A DNA stretch of 64,000 nucleotides from Anaerolineales bacterium HSG25 (GCA_030377865.1 JAUCGA010000007.1:19338-83337), one strand, 5' to 3'. Shown: positions 46,733-57,010, counted from the first letter of the stretch. Notes: generated from the sequence alone by a model not told the origin. Program-made: numbers and translations.

Positions 46733-48037
46733 TTAGAAAAAGGTATGAATTAAATCTTTCTGTGGTTGAGAGGCTTCTTCATTTCCAGCAACCATCTCTA
46801 AATACTCATCCATGTACAACCCTAAACTCGTTCGTACCCCCGGCACAACAAACTCACCTAGAGGACAAAAACAGTTGCCTTCCATTTGGCCGATAATTGT
46901 CCCCAGCATGTCTACATCTTGTTTCGTGCCATGCCCGTCCACAATTTTGGTATAGACAGATTTTAGCCAATGGGTTCCTTCTCGACATGGGCTACATTTG
47001 CCGCAACTCTCGTGCCTAAAGAAGTCGATATTCTTCTTGGCCGCCCAAACACCATTGATGGTTTCATCTAAAATAATAACCGAACCTGACCCTAACATGG
47101 AGCCAGCTTCGACCATCGATTCATAGTCTAAATGGGTATCTAATTTATCGCCCCCCATAATACTAGAGGCCGCGCCTGATGGCAAGATTCCTTTAACCTG
47201 CTTACCGTCTATCACACCACCGCCACACTCTTCAACCAAATGACGGAGGGGCGTACCCAGTGGTAGTTCATAGTTCCCCGGTCGGTTGACTCGACCACTG
47301 AGACTAAATATTTTTGTACCGGGGCTTCTATCTGTACCATATTTACGGTAAGCATCTATCCCGTTTAAAATGATATACGGCACACCTGACAAAGTTTCAA
47401 CGTTGTTTATAACCGTCGGTTTGGCATAGAGTCCTGCTACAGCCGGAAAGGGCGGACGATTACGAGGTTGCCCCATCAATCCCTCTAAACTATTTAAGAG
47501 AGCCGTCTCCTCACCACAAATATAAGCTCCGGCTCCTAAATGAAGGCGTATATCCAAGGAAAAACCTGATCCAAGAATATTTTCACCTAAGAAACCATGT
47601 TTATAAGCGTCGTCAATCGCTTGCTGTAAAGGGCGGAAGGTACTTAAAAACTCACCTCGACCATAAATATATGAAGCCGAAGCTCCCACGGCGTAAGCAC
47701 ACAGTGCAATCCCCTCTAATAATAGGTGAGGATTTTTTTCCATGATTTCCCGATCCTTAAAAGTACCGGGTTCACTCTCATCAGCATTAACGACCACATA
47801 TTTAGGAAAAATGTCTTTAGGAATAAAACTCCACTTTACCCCTGCCGGAAATCCTGCACCACCACGTCCACGTAAGCCAGCCGACTTTACCTCATTGGTT
47901 ACGTCAACAGGTTTCATCTCTTTGAGCGCCTTTTTTAAGGCTGAGTAGCCGTCATCTTTGATATACGTATCTATATTTTGAATATTTTCAATATCACGAT
48001 GACGAAAAATAAGGTGTCTATCTAACACTTTTGACAT
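46733..48037 (-). CDS. nuoF: NADH-quinone oxidoreductase subunit F (FMN, NADH site)
   Basis: NADH dehydrogenase subunit of 434 residues. The Gly-rich FMN/NADH site is GLRGRGGAGFPAGVKWSF. VVNADESEPGTFKDREIM contacts FMN. The 4Fe-4S cluster N3 is ligated by ESCGKCSPCREGTHW and a later Cys in GNCFCPLGE. A CGGAG sequence lies seven bases before the ATG. It is separated from nuoE by a glycosyltransferase-like gene, and by a 112-base spacer from that gene, so it may have extra regulation. Confidence 0.97.
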   Translation of the reverse strand: MSKVLDRHLIFRHRDIENIQNIDTYIKDDGYSALKKALKEMKPVDVTNEVKSAGLRGRGGAGFPAGVKWSFIPKDIFPKYVVVNADESEPGTFKDREIMEKNPHLLLEGIALCAYAVGASASYIYGRGEFLSTFRPLQQAIDDAYKHGFLGENILGSGFSLDIRLHLGAGAYICGEETALLNSLEGLMGQPRNRPPFPAVAGLYAKPTVINNVETLSGVPYIILNGIDAYRKYGTDRSPGTKIFSLSGRVNRPGNYELPLGTPLRHLVEECGGGVIDGKQVKGILPSGAASSIMGGDKLDTHLDYESMVEAGSMLGSGSVIILDETINGVWAAKKNIDFFRHESCGKCSPCREGTHWLKSVYTKIVDGHGTKQDVDMLGTIIGQMEGNCFCPLGEFVVPGVRTSLGLYMDEYLEMVAGNEEASQPQKDLIHTFF

Positions 48038-48149
48038 GGTTATGCTCCGTTTATAAGCGGCATATTACGATTACACGACGTACTATTTTAGATGTGTGAC
48101 CAAAGCTGACAGGTCAGGAAAAAGCAGTACAAAATTTGCTTTGTCCCTA

Positions 48150-51029
48150 CTATTTTTCAACCAAAACGGCATGGTCATCCTGATTAACAGATAACCGCTC
48201 ACCAGTTGTAGGATTGTACCAACCCACAATTAAACGATAACTATCGGGCAATGGTTGATTTGATACCGATAATGTCACCGTATCGTCGATGAACTCACCC
48301 ATGACCCAGCTCGTTGTCGGTGCTCTCCCTTGTTGTGGAAGGGTATCAATTTGAGCTAAAATCTGTCCCTGCCCGTCAATCACATGCAAAAACATCTTGT
48401 AGGCAATTGGTATTTCCTGTAAGGCTTGCCATTGTAGCTTAACCTTTAGTTGATCAGATGATAATAGGTCCAACTCACTACTAACCAACTGAATTATTTC
48501 AGCAAAAGCTACATCATGTTGATTTACATAGGGTACTGCCTCAAAAACATGAGGACGAGATTCAACCGAAATGGGTGTTAACAGTTGCTCACCGATTATC
48601 CCAAAGTTGTCTAAATCGTACAACCGAGCTACCAACAAATAATCACCGCTCGATAAGGTGGGTGGCAGTATGGTTTGATAGTTTGCCCGATATGTACCAT
48701 TATTAGGCCATTCTTGAGTTGAATACCCTTCAATTACTAGTTGGGGCTGTTCAAATAATGGTATTGGCTCTCCATCCGGTACGGCCAAGGCCAACATCAA
48801 CCCCACATTTTGAGATAACGCTCTCGTTGAGTGCCACCATAGAGACAATTGTAATGGATCACCGGGACGGTTACGATCAGTCACTGAACCACCTAGACCA
48901 ATCAAACGCAAGCCATTTGGAAATTCAGTCTCAAATGGTCGGTCAATAGGTAATTCTGCAATGGCAACTGACATGGGATTAGGTTGAATTTCAACCGTTC
49001 CTATATCAATCGATAAATCGACATTTCCCTGAGCCGGAGCTAACAGCTGTCCCGTTTCAGCGTTATAAGCGACCAATCGCAAAATATAGTTGCCGGGTGG
49101 CGTATCGGGCGAAATCGGCAGACTGTAGTAGGCTATCGATTTCTCACTAACAGACCATGTCCCCGTTGCTTCGTATCTATCACGACTTAACAGTGGTTTA
49201 TCGAGTTTGGCTAATTCATAGCCCTGCGAATCGACTAATATTAGACCACTATTGTAACCAACAACAAAATCTGCTGTTTTTTGCCACGAAGTTGCTACTG
49301 CTAACGATTGTCCCGCATATATCTCATCAGCTTGATATTGAGAAACCGATAAAAGAAGTTCATTACCAAACTCTATCTCTTGAGTCACTGCCGTTAGGTC
49401 AGTCGGTAGTTTTTTGCCAAGCTGATAAGTTGTCACCTGATAATCGGGCATGCTCTGCTCAGATGAAACCGTGCCCCATTGCCCTAAAGCGTACTCAAAA
49501 TAGTTTTTGGGATCAACCGGCACTCGATCGGACATCATCAACTTGATTATCTTAAAAGAACGGTCAGTCAACAATTCATTGAGCCTAGCGTCAATATAAC
49601 CCTCATCCAAAGTTGGAAAGGCTACGGTGGCTGAACCATTATACAAATAACGAACTGTAAATAACTCAGGTCGAGTTGTCGGGCTAACACGGGGACGAAT
49701 CGGGAACAAAAATAAAGTGTCTGTATCGCCGTTTTCCGTCATCCAATCGACCATGTCAACAGGTGACTTGGCAAACAAGGCCGGAATAGCCTCACTCGTC
49801 GCCCAACGATCAAAATAGAGCCAATAACTATACGCAATGGATAGTATTGTGATAAGTGCTACCGTAACGGGTAAAATCAACAATTTGGTAGAACTAATCC
49901 GTTTAGCCAAAATTCCTTCTAAGGCTTGCCCACCTGTGATTACCGCTAAAGCCGGAAAAATAAAGGCTACCGGTTCTGCTCCGATACCTCGTCGCCATAG
50001 TTCAAATATAAAGCCTTGGCTGGCCGAACGAGATAAAAAGGCCGGAGCCAGCATGATACAAAACCAAATCAAGATAAATAGGTAAGCAGGTTGTCGCCAA
50101 TGGCTCAAAGCAATGAACAAACCGACGATAAATAAAATAGTTAGGAGTGGGTTGAAGGCCAACTGCTCAAAATTGCCTTGGATAAGCCACATCGGCCAAA
50201 TACCAAAGGTTGCGAGCATATCGAGGCTACTTTGTCCCCAAAGTACAACCCCAGATAGTTCGTTGGTATCGCTCAACTGCATAGGCCGTTGTAACAGCGC
50301 CTCTCCATTCAGTAGAAAAAATATCAGAATAGGGCCAGCAACCAAGAACATAATCACATAAGATAAAGTCAGCGGGCTATATGATGGTGCAACAGATATT
50401 GCTTCTAGCTTCAACAACCGTACAACAAACACAAAAACTATGGGGATAGCAGGAACAAAATAGCCGGGAATGTAGCCATAAAACAACATTCCCATCAACA
50501 TTCCCATACCGATAAAGTAGCGATGTCTTTGTTGATGGATACCTCGCCAGAAACAATGCAGAGTCCACAACGTTATCAACGGCACAAGTGACCAGTTTGG
50601 TGTAGCTATTCTTCCCATGCCGAGCAACCAAGTCGAGGTTGCCATCAGCAATGCTGAAGCTAAGGCGACCCAACGATTGTAGGTCGCAGTGCCGAATGGT
50701 AGCTCGCGTACAAAAAAGTACAACGCCATAATCGTCAACAAATTCAGCAGGCCATTGAGGAGACGTAATCCTATTAAGGAGCGACCAGCCAAAAGCATCC
50801 AGCCGCTTTCGAGCCACACGGCTAACGAACCACCAGCTAACTGCCCCGGATAAAACAGGCTTGGCCCGTCTTGCAATGTCGCGACCGCATCTGCGGCAAT
50901 CTCGCTTTCATCCGACCAAGGATATAAAGGTGGTGTATCACCTATTTTAAAGAACAGGGCTAACGAACTAGCGATAATAATCAATAAAATCGCTAAAGTG
51001 TCAAACCGATGAGTTTGGAAAAAAGACAA
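48150..51029 (-). CDS. large membrane protein, PMT/ArnT-like glycosyltransferase fold with C-terminal extracytoplasmic region
   Basis: Protein of 959 residues. Residues 1-430 contain about 11 hydrophobic segments. The first extracytoplasmic loop has PLYPWSDESEIAADA with an Asp-Glu pair at 40-41, the position and style of the catalytic acid in GT-C glycosyltransferases of the PMT/ArnT type. Residues about 430-959 are extracytoplasmic, with beta-rich segments and repeated YQ-x-x-LPP and GDYLLVARLYDLDNFG-like strands. The sugar donor would be a polyprenyl-linked sugar, but the acceptor is unknown. It interrupts the nuo operon between nuoE and nuoF in the same direction, 50 bases after nuoE. Its codon and base use look more GC-rich than those of the flanking nuo genes by eye. 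Confidence 0.7.
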   Translation of the reverse strand: MSFFQTHRFDTLAILLIIIASSLALFFKIGDTPPLYPWSDESEIAADAVATLQDGPSLFYPGQLAGGSLAVWLESGWMLLAGRSLIGLRLLNGLLNLLTIMALYFFVRELPFGTATYNRWVALASALLMATSTWLLGMGRIATPNWSLVPLITLWTLHCFWRGIHQQRHRYFIGMGMLMGMLFYGYIPGYFVPAIPIVFVFVVRLLKLEAISVAPSYSPLTLSYVIMFLVAGPILIFFLLNGEALLQRPMQLSDTNELSGVVLWGQSSLDMLATFGIWPMWLIQGNFEQLAFNPLLTILFIVGLFIALSHWRQPAYLFILIWFCIMLAPAFLSRSASQGFIFELWRRGIGAEPVAFIFPALAVITGGQALEGILAKRISSTKLLILPVTVALITILSIAYSYWLYFDRWATSEAIPALFAKSPVDMVDWMTENGDTDTLFLFPIRPRVSPTTRPELFTVRYLYNGSATVAFPTLDEGYIDARLNELLTDRSFKIIKLMMSDRVPVDPKNYFEYALGQWGTVSSEQSMPDYQVTTYQLGKKLPTDLTAVTQEIEFGNELLLSVSQYQADEIYAGQSLAVATSWQKTADFVVGYNSGLILVDSQGYELAKLDKPLLSRDRYEATGTWSVSEKSIAYYSLPISPDTPPGNYILRLVAYNAETGQLLAPAQGNVDLSIDIGTVEIQPNPMSVAIAELPIDRPFETEFPNGLRLIGLGGSVTDRNRPGDPLQLSLWWHSTRALSQNVGLMLALAVPDGEPIPLFEQPQLVIEGYSTQEWPNNGTYRANYQTILPPTLSSGDYLLVARLYDLDNFGIIGEQLLTPISVESRPHVFEAVPYVNQHDVAFAEIIQLVSSELDLLSSDQLKVKLQWQALQEIPIAYKMFLHVIDGQGQILAQIDTLPQQGRAPTTSWVMGEFIDDTVTLSVSNQPLPDSYRLIVGWYNPTTGERLSVNQDDHAVLVEK

Positions 51030-51079
51030 TGGGTAACTTTAATCTTACGTGGTAATTTTGGGCAAGAGGTATCAAATTA

Positions 51080-51589
51080 CTAATAGTTGGCCGCCACAGC
51101 AGTTAGCGACTCACCTTGACGTAAACGTTTGATGACTTCATCAATCTGGTCATCGGTTAAACTTTCAAAAAACTCTAAATTTATCTGCATGCAAGGTGCT
51201 TTATCACAAGCGGCAATACAAACAACACCTTCAACTGTAAAAAGGTCATCATCAGTTGTCCCACCATGCGACCCAATTTCCATGCGTTCGCATAAACGAT
51301 GATAAAAATCTTCGGCACCTCTTAAGGCACAAGGCAAATCGGTACAAACCTGTACCATATATTTACCAGTCGGCTCTTTACGAAATAGAGTATAAAAACC
51401 AATGACTGAATGAACATGGGTCACGGTAACATCAAGAGCTTCGGCAACATCTTTAATATCATCATCGGTTAAATAGTTTTTTCTTCGCTGAACCACATAA
51501 AGAGCTGGTAAAACAGCTGACATTTTTCGATCAGGTGGGTATTTCTCAAGAATCTTGTCAAGTTCTTGTCGTTCTTTTTCAGACCACAT
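51080..51589 (-). CDS. nuoE: NADH-quinone oxidoreductase subunit E
   Basis: Thioredoxin-fold 2Fe-2S subunit of 169 residues (cluster N1a). The four ligands are in CTDLPCALRG and CIAACDKAPC. YPPDRKMSAVLPALYVVQRR and VTHVHSVIGFYTLF are conserved in the N-terminal helical part. It follows nuoCD by 54 bases. Confidence 0.96.
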   Translation of the reverse strand: MWSEKERQELDKILEKYPPDRKMSAVLPALYVVQRRKNYLTDDDIKDVAEALDVTVTHVHSVIGFYTLFRKEPTGKYMVQVCTDLPCALRGAEDFYHRLCERMEIGSHGGTTDDDLFTVEGVVCIAACDKAPCMQINLEFFESLTDDQIDEVIKRLRQGESLTAVAANY

Positions 51590-51643
51590 AATTAATTTCC
51601 GATTTTCGACGTTGGGGGTGCAATATAGAAAACAAAATCAACG

Positions 51644-53431
51644 CTATCGGTCTACCTCCCCCAAAACAATATCTACTGAACCAATAATGGTAATCAAATC
51701 CGAAATGAAGCCACCCTTAGCCATGTAATCAGTAGCTTGCAAATTGACAAAAGATGGGCCGCGCACTCGCAAACGGTGTGGTACAGCAGTGCCATCACTA
51801 ATCAGACCAAAACCAAGCCAGCCTTTTGGATTCTCATTCGCAAAGTAAACTTGTCCTTGCGGAGGGCGATACCCTTCTGTAACCAACTTAAAGTGATGAA
51901 TTAATGCTTCCATACTAGTTGAAATCTCAGCCCGAGGGGGTAGAGAGACTTTACGGTCAGCAGTACGATGTGGCCCCGGCACAGTTTTGATCTTCTCAAT
52001 GCCCTGCTCAATAATTCGCATGGATTGACGTAATTCTTCGAGTCGAACCAAATAACGAGCATAACAATCGGCCTCTGTTGCAGTGGGGACATCAAAATCG
52101 AACTGGTCGTAACTGGAGTAAGGGCGCACTTTACGCAAATCAAGTGGAACTCCCGCGGCCCGTAACATGGGGCCGGTTATCCCAAAATCAATTGCCACTT
52201 CCGCAGGTAGAAGGCCAATCCCTTTTAGCCGTCTAATCCATATCGGATGTTTAGTCAGCATATCCTCAAAATCTTTTAATTCACCAGAAAACACGTCCAA
52301 AAATGAAGTAACCGCATCAATGAATGCACCGGGTAAAGGCCAACGTAAACCACCCACACTAAAATAGCTGGTAGTCATCCTAGCCCCGCAAATCATCTCA
52401 AATATATCTAAAACCAGCTCTCGCTGTTGGAAACAGTACATGGGCAGGGCATGGGTTGTACCGCTGACATCCATGCTGTGTGTTCCAAGCCAAATCATGT
52501 GGCTAGAAATGCGTTGCAGTTCCGACAAAATTACCCGAACATACTGTACATGCTCAGGAATCTCAACCTCAAGCATCTTTTCGACAGCCATGACGTAAGC
52601 CAGATTATTACACATGGGCGAGGCATAATCCATACGATCACAGTAGGGGATAAATTTCTCGTACCGTTTATTTTCGCCAGTTTTCTCAAATCCAGAGTGC
52701 AAATAACCCATCTCCGGCATGGCTCGGACAATTTTTTCACCGTCAAGCTCTAAGGCGATACGTAACACGCCGTGAGTGGCGGGGTGATGTGGCCCAAGGT
52801 TGACAACCATGTTCCCTTCGGTATCCATCTCTTCTGGCAATTCAGTTTCATAAGATGGACCAACAATAAGTGGTTTACCCAGATGAGCGAAACGGGGATT
52901 TTCACGATCATGATTAAAATAGACAGGCTCACCCCCAAGCGGATAATCTTTACGTAACGGGTGCCCGACCCAGTTATCGGGCATCATAATCCGGCGCATG
53001 TTTTTATGACCCACAAAATTGATACCCATCAAATCGTAGGTTTCACGCTCTAGCCAATCAGCAGTAGACCAAATATCAGTGACTGAGGGAATAGATGGCA
53101 AAGCTGATTTTTCGGTACTCTGCATACCATTAGAGCTACTATTTATCTCGGGATCATTGGCCTCAACGATGACTCGTAAGAATCGATTGTGAGGAACTGA
53201 GTAAAGTTCATAATTAGCCGCTAAACGAGATTCGTGACCGAGCTTTAGACGGTCTGTTCCAAATACATCAACTAACAAATCGTATCGTAAGGTTTCATCA
53301 TCCCGCAAAAACGAGGCAAGATCATGGAATTCATCAGCGGAGACGGTGATTGATGTTTCATCTCGAAACTCAATATGTTCCTTAATTACTGACGGATATT
53401 TAGCTTGAATTTTTTCAATAACGTTGGTCAT
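51644..53431 (-). CDS. nuoCD: NADH-quinone oxidoreductase subunits C and D, fused
   Basis: One frame of 595 residues joins NuoC (about 1-185, with [38 protein letters not shown]) to NuoD (about 205-595, with [51 protein letters not shown] and the C-terminal [28 protein letters not shown]). ATG at 53431 is chosen; three codons upstream are open. The NuoD His and Tyr at the quinone site (HHPATHG) are intact. Such fusions occur in several bacterial lineages. Confidence 0.96.
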   Translation of the reverse strand: MTNVIEKIQAKYPSVIKEHIEFRDETSITVSADEFHDLASFLRDDETLRYDLLVDVFGTDRLKLGHESRLAANYELYSVPHNRFLRVIVEANDPEINSSSNGMQSTEKSALPSIPSVTDIWSTADWLERETYDLMGINFVGHKNMRRIMMPDNWVGHPLRKDYPLGGEPVYFNHDRENPRFAHLGKPLIVGPSYETELPEEMDTEGNMVVNLGPHHPATHGVLRIALELDGEKIVRAMPEMGYLHSGFEKTGENKRYEKFIPYCDRMDYASPMCNNLAYVMAVEKMLEVEIPEHVQYVRVILSELQRISSHMIWLGTHSMDVSGTTHALPMYCFQQRELVLDIFEMICGARMTTSYFSVGGLRWPLPGAFIDAVTSFLDVFSGELKDFEDMLTKHPIWIRRLKGIGLLPAEVAIDFGITGPMLRAAGVPLDLRKVRPYSSYDQFDFDVPTATEADCYARYLVRLEELRQSMRIIEQGIEKIKTVPGPHRTADRKVSLPPRAEISTSMEALIHHFKLVTEGYRPPQGQVYFANENPKGWLGFGLISDGTAVPHRLRVRGPSFVNLQATDYMAKGGFISDLITIIGSVDIVLGEVDR

Positions 53432-53458
53432 AATCCACACTTACACCATACAAAATAG

Positions 53459-53989
53459 TTATTCACGCGTACCCAATGTACCTTCGGCTCTAATTTTACG
53501 TTGTAACATCATGATAGAGTATATTAGAGCTTCAGGACGAGGCGGACAGCCCGGCACATACACATCAACAGGAATAATCTTATCAACTCCCTGTACAATG
53601 GCGTAGTTATTAAATGGGCCACCACAAGATGCACAATCACCCATTGCAATCACCCATTTAGGGTCTGACATCTGGTCATAAACACGTCGAATAACCGGAG
53701 ACATTTTATTAGAAACTCGCCCTGACACAATCAACAAATCGGCCTGACGAGGAGAAGCCCGAAACACCTCTGAGCCGAAACGAGCCAAGTCAAAACGAGC
53801 CATTCCGACACTAATCTGCTCAATCGCACAACAGGCTAACCCAAACAACAGGGGCCAAACAGAATTGGAACGTCCCCAATTAACTGCCTCTTCTAACGTT
53901 GTAATGACAAAACCTGCCTCACCTGTTTTAGCACCCGTTTGAGGAATTGCTACATCGGGATGAGGCGATGTACCCGCATCTAATCCCAT
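53459..53989 (-). CDS. nuoB: NADH-quinone oxidoreductase subunit B (4Fe-4S N2)
   Basis: Subunit of 176 residues that binds terminal cluster N2. The Cys ligands are in [26 protein letters not shown] and [16 protein letters not shown] at 53989 ([12 protein letters not shown]) has AAGGAG eight bases upstream and overlaps the nuoA stop by ten bases, indicating coupling; an upstream GTG is open but lacks support. Confidence 0.96.
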   Translation of the reverse strand: MGLDAGTSPHPDVAIPQTGAKTGEAGFVITTLEEAVNWGRSNSVWPLLFGLACCAIEQISVGMARFDLARFGSEVFRASPRQADLLIVSGRVSNKMSPVIRRVYDQMSDPKWVIAMGDCASCGGPFNNYAIVQGVDKIIPVDVYVPGCPPRPEALIYSIMMLQRKIRAEGTLGTRE

Positions 53990-54342
53990 TCCATTGCTCC
54001 TTTTCGCCACTCATACGCAAACCCAATAACCAATAATAACGTAAAGACACTCATAGCCATAATGCCATACCAACGTAGTTCCCAAAAAACGACTGCCCAC
54101 GGATAAAAGAATAACACCTCAATATCAAAAAGGATAAAGAGCATGGCTGTGGTGTAATATTGAATCGGAATTTTACGCTTGGCATCACCATAGGCCAGCT
54201 TTCCGGATTCAACGACTTCTGATTTTGCTTTATTAGGACGTAGCGGATTTATAAAGGGGATGTGGGGTAAACCAACAGCAACAACTGATAAAGTGAAGGT
54301 AACACCAAGAAAGAGAAGAACTGGTATATAATCAGTGGGCAA
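53980..54342 (-). CDS. nuoA: NADH-quinone oxidoreductase subunit A
   Basis: Three-helix membrane subunit, 120 residues, first gene of the nuo operon. It starts with TTG at 54342, with AAAGGAG eight bases upstream ([18 protein letters not shown]). The conserved loop is [53 protein letters not shown], with the acidic residues of TM2 intact. It lies about 80 bases downstream of a likely promoter. Confidence 0.95.
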   Translation of the reverse strand: MPTDYIPVLLFLGVTFTLSVVAVGLPHIPFINPLRPNKAKSEVVESGKLAYGDAKRKIPIQYYTTAMLFILFDIEVLFFYPWAVVFWELRWYGIMAMSVFTLLLVIGFAYEWRKGAMEWD

Positions 54343-54422
54343 GAGAGGACTCCTTTAGTTAATATTTACTGAGGTTATCATCGTTTTTTATGATGAGTTG
54401 TGGCTTAAGGCCATTTGTGATA

Positions 54423-54450
54423 AGTATAACAAATGTATGATAAAACGCAA
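54423..54450 (-). promoter_or_regulatory. probable nuo operon promoter
   Basis: On the - strand, TTGCGT (54450-54445), a 16-bp spacer and TATACT (54428-54423). It is the best candidate I see upstream of nuoA. It is not perfect, so other promoters in the AT-rich region are possible. Confidence 0.5.
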
Positions 54451-54499
54451 GAATCTAACCGTTAACTTTATTGTTTACTTTGGCAATATTAGATTACAA

Positions 54500-54582
54500 C
54501 ATGTCACACTGAGAGAGGCGAAGTATCCCCTATTTTACCACCTTAGAGCGGATTCTTCGCAAACCACACTCAGAATAACATG
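54500..54582. repeat. 83-bp imperfect palindromic element
   Basis: The ends CATGTCACACTGAG and, reverse-complemented, CATGTTATTCTGAG pair, and GCGAAGTATCC pairs with GGATTCTTCGC further in. Together with the promoter and the 91-bp MITE it fills most of the 573-base gap between nuoA and the deacylase gene; I see no credible coding region there. Confidence 0.55.
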
Positions 54583-54697
54583 CAAGAAGGCTAATGTAAC
54601 ATTGTCAAGTTACATCAAGCAGATTGATAAAACATGCAAGTTAAAAAAATAGATTCTCTGGAAGACCCTTATGATACTTGCTTGAGGTCTATCACCC

Positions 54698-54788
54698 GTA
54701 AATATTCAGTGAACTCGCCAGAAAGGGTATCAGAAACCCGATTTCTTAAAGAAATCGGGTTTCTAGGGCAGTTTTACTGAACTTTTAC
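54698..54788 (-). mobile_element. 91-bp MITE-like element, copy 2
   Basis: Reverse-orientation copy of the element at 4867-4957, equal in length and with the same palindromic core (AGAAACCCGATTTCTT and complement) and the same ends. It is flanked by CTATCACCC on the left and CTATCATCC on the right, an 8-of-9 match that fits an aged target-site duplication. Confidence 0.8.
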
Positions 54789-54857
54789 CTATCATCCTAA
54801 AAGAGTATGGTAAAAAATTCTTGATATTGCTACATACGGAAACAATTTTATGCAAAT

Positions 54858-54892
54858 AAAAACAGTCCGCACAAATCGTGCGAACTGTTTTT
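54858..54892. terminator. bidirectional terminator after the deacylase gene
   Basis: AAAAACAGTcCGCAC and GTGCGaACTGTTTTT form a 15-position stem with one mismatch, giving T-runs on both strands. It lies 24 bases beyond the deacylase stop on the - strand. Confidence 0.85.
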
Positions 54893-54915
54893 CACAACAA
54901 TTAATTGTATTGATA

Positions 54916-55440
54916 TTACGCTACCCGTAAATCCGCCACTACACCTTGCGTCACTCGTTTGAGATCGTTGGGTGTAATTGGAAAAACGGTGTTGGGAGTT
55001 CCAGCCGCGGCCCAAATCAGGTCATACTGCCAAAAATCTTGGTCGATAAAAAGGCGCAGGGATTGAGCATGCCCAAAAGGTGGTACGCCCCCGATGGCAA
55101 AGCCGGTCGCCTCTCGGACTATATCAGCACTAGCCCGTTTGACTTTCTTTTTACCCACCTCACACAATCCGGCTAACTTTTTCAGGTCGAGTCGATTGGC
55201 CCCGCTAACCAAGGCCATGGTCGGCTCGCCATTCACTACAAAAACAAGTGACTTTACAATCTGAGCCAACTCACAACCAACTGCATCCGCCGCATCTTGC
55301 GCGGTGCGGGTGCTGACCGTAAACTGTTTAATCGCTAAGTTTAGGCCATGCTCACGAGCAAACTCAGCCAATTTTTGAGATGTTGGGTGCAGGTCAGCCG
55401 AATCAACCGTACTTATAGCTCTAGTTGGATTATTTTCCAT
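54916..55440 (-). CDS. YbaK/EbsC-family aminoacyl-tRNA deacylase
   Basis: Protein of 174 residues with the YbaK/prolyl-tRNA editing fold (about 25-165). The conserved segments are TARTAQ-like DAADAVGCELAQIVKSLVFVVNGEPTMALVSGANRLDLKKLA and RREATG-like VREATGFAIGGVPPFGHAQ, where GGxxPxGH is the family hallmark. Members hydrolyse mischarged tRNAs. It overlaps the end of the citramalate synthase gene by 11 bases, suggesting coupling. The exact substrate cannot be read from the sequence. Confidence 0.85.
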   Translation of the reverse strand: MENNPTRAISTVDSADLHPTSQKLAEFAREHGLNLAIKQFTVSTRTAQDAADAVGCELAQIVKSLVFVVNGEPTMALVSGANRLDLKKLAGLCEVGKKKVKRASADIVREATGFAIGGVPPFGHAQSLRLFIDQDFWQYDLIWAAAGTPNTVFPITPNDLKRVTQGVVADLRVA

Positions 55441-57010
55441 TACGTCGACTCACCAAAATATACTCCATACTATCAACCAAAGCTCGCCAACTGGCTTCGA
55501 TAATGTTAGTATGTGCCCCCACTGTTGTCCATGTTTGGCTATTGGCCTCATCAAAAAAATCAATTAGCACCCGTGTTTTAGCCGCAGTCCCCGAATCACT
55601 GTCCAAAATACGAACCTTATAATCGGTCAGGCGAATCGTTTTTAGTTCGGAGAAATCACTATATAGTGCTTTACGCAAGGCTAAATTCAAAGCGTTAACC
55701 GGACCATTTCCTGCCGCAACGGTATGTTGTACAGTATCATCAATTTCTGCTTTGACGGTAGCTTCGGTAAATAGACCCAAACCTTTCCGATTTTCGGTCA
55801 CGACCATAAAATCAACAATCTTAAATGGAGGCTCATATCCCTCTGTTGCACGATGCATCATCAAACTAATCGATGCCTCAGCCCCTTCAAAGGTGTATCC
55901 TTCATTTTCCATGTCCTTAATTTGGTCGAGTACTTTTTTGGCCTCTGCACGGTCAGTATCGAGACCAAACTCAGCCGCTTTGTACATGATGTTACCCCGA
56001 CCTGATAGCTCGGAAACAACAGCCCGTTTCTCATTCCCTACAAGCGTAGGATTTATATGCTGATAACTTTCTTCAACTTTCATGACCGCGGCCACATGAA
56101 TCCCACCCTTATGGGCAAATGCACTGGCTCCCACAAATGGCTGATGGGTGTCTGGCGTAATATTGGCTAACTCATCTACATATCGCGAAATAGAGGTTAA
56201 AGAAGCCAATTTTTCCTCAGTCACACATTGATACCCTAACTTGAGTTGTAGGTCAGGAATAACGCTGACCATGTTGGCATTGCCGACCCGCTCGCCATAG
56301 CCGTTTATAGTTGCTTGCACATGACGCGCTCCGGCTCGAACTCCGGCCAAGGTATTCGCCACTCCCAACTCACTATCGTTATGAGCATGGATACCAATCG
56401 CTTGGTTCGGCATACGTTCTCGAACCGTATTGACTATCGTCTCGATTTCCCACGGAGTAGTACCACCGTTCGTATCACACAACACCAGACAATCAGCCTT
56501 ATTTTGCGAAGCCGCTTGCAGAGTTAGCAAAGCATAATCAGGATTGGCTTTATAACCATCAAAGAAATGTTCGGCATCATAAATCACCTCTTTACCCAAA
56601 TCTTTGAAATAAGTGACGCTTTCGGCAATCATGTCCAAATTTTCTTCATCGTTGGTCTCTAAAATATGGTGGACATGCAAATCCCAACTTTTGCCGACTA
56701 GTGTCACCACGGGCGTGTTAGCATCGACCAAAGCTCGAATATTCGCGTCCTCATCGCAGGTAGTGTTTTTATAACGAGTACTACCAAAGGCCGATATTTT
56801 TGCCTGTTTGAGATTAAGTTCGCCCTGTCGCGCGAAAAAATCGACATCTTTAGGGTTAGAGCCGGGCCAACCGCCCTCAATGTAATGAACTCCAAAATCA
56901 TCGAGCCGTTGAGCCACTTTTAGTTTGTCATTGCATGAGAGATAGACCCCTTCACCCTGGGTTCCATCACGTAAAGTTGTATCATATAAAAATATCTGTT
57001 CCGTCATCAT
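55430..57010 (-). CDS. cimA: (R)-citramalate synthase
   Basis: Enzyme of 526 residues condensing pyruvate and acetyl-CoA to citramalate, the first step of threonine-independent isoleucine synthesis. The ATG at 57010 has AGGAG close upstream; the longer frame to 57058 is not conserved. The TIM barrel has LYDTTLRDGTQGEGVYLS, DTNGGTTPWEIE and HAHNDSELGVANTLAGVRAGARHVQATINGYGERVGNA with the metal-binding HxH. The C-terminal regulatory LeuA-type domain (about 395-510) has TVQHTVAAGNGPVNALNLALRKAL. The form is the long CimA type, distinct from 2-isopropylmalate synthase by its AFAHKGGIHVAAV region. Confidence 0.9.
   Translation of the reverse strand: MMTEQIFLYDTTLRDGTQGEGVYLSCNDKLKVAQRLDDFGVHYIEGGWPGSNPKDVDFFARQGELNLKQAKISAFGSTRYKNTTCDEDANIRALVDANTPVVTLVGKSWDLHVHHILETNDEENLDMIAESVTYFKDLGKEVIYDAEHFFDGYKANPDYALLTLQAASQNKADCLVLCDTNGGTTPWEIETIVNTVRERMPNQAIGIHAHNDSELGVANTLAGVRAGARHVQATINGYGERVGNANMVSVIPDLQLKLGYQCVTEEKLASLTSISRYVDELANITPDTHQPFVGASAFAHKGGIHVAAVMKVEESYQHINPTLVGNEKRAVVSELSGRGNIMYKAAEFGLDTDRAEAKKVLDQIKDMENEGYTFEGAEASISLMMHRATEGYEPPFKIVDFMVVTENRKGLGLFTEATVKAEIDDTVQHTVAAGNGPVNALNLALRKALYSDFSELKTIRLTDYKVRILDSDSGTAAKTRVLIDFFDEANSQTWTTVGAHTNIIEASWRALVDSMEYILVSRRNGK

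Noticed and set aside
54398..54652. 84-aa + strand frame upstream of nuoA
   Set aside because: It covers the putative nuo promoter and the 83-bp palindromic element; composition is not protein-like.
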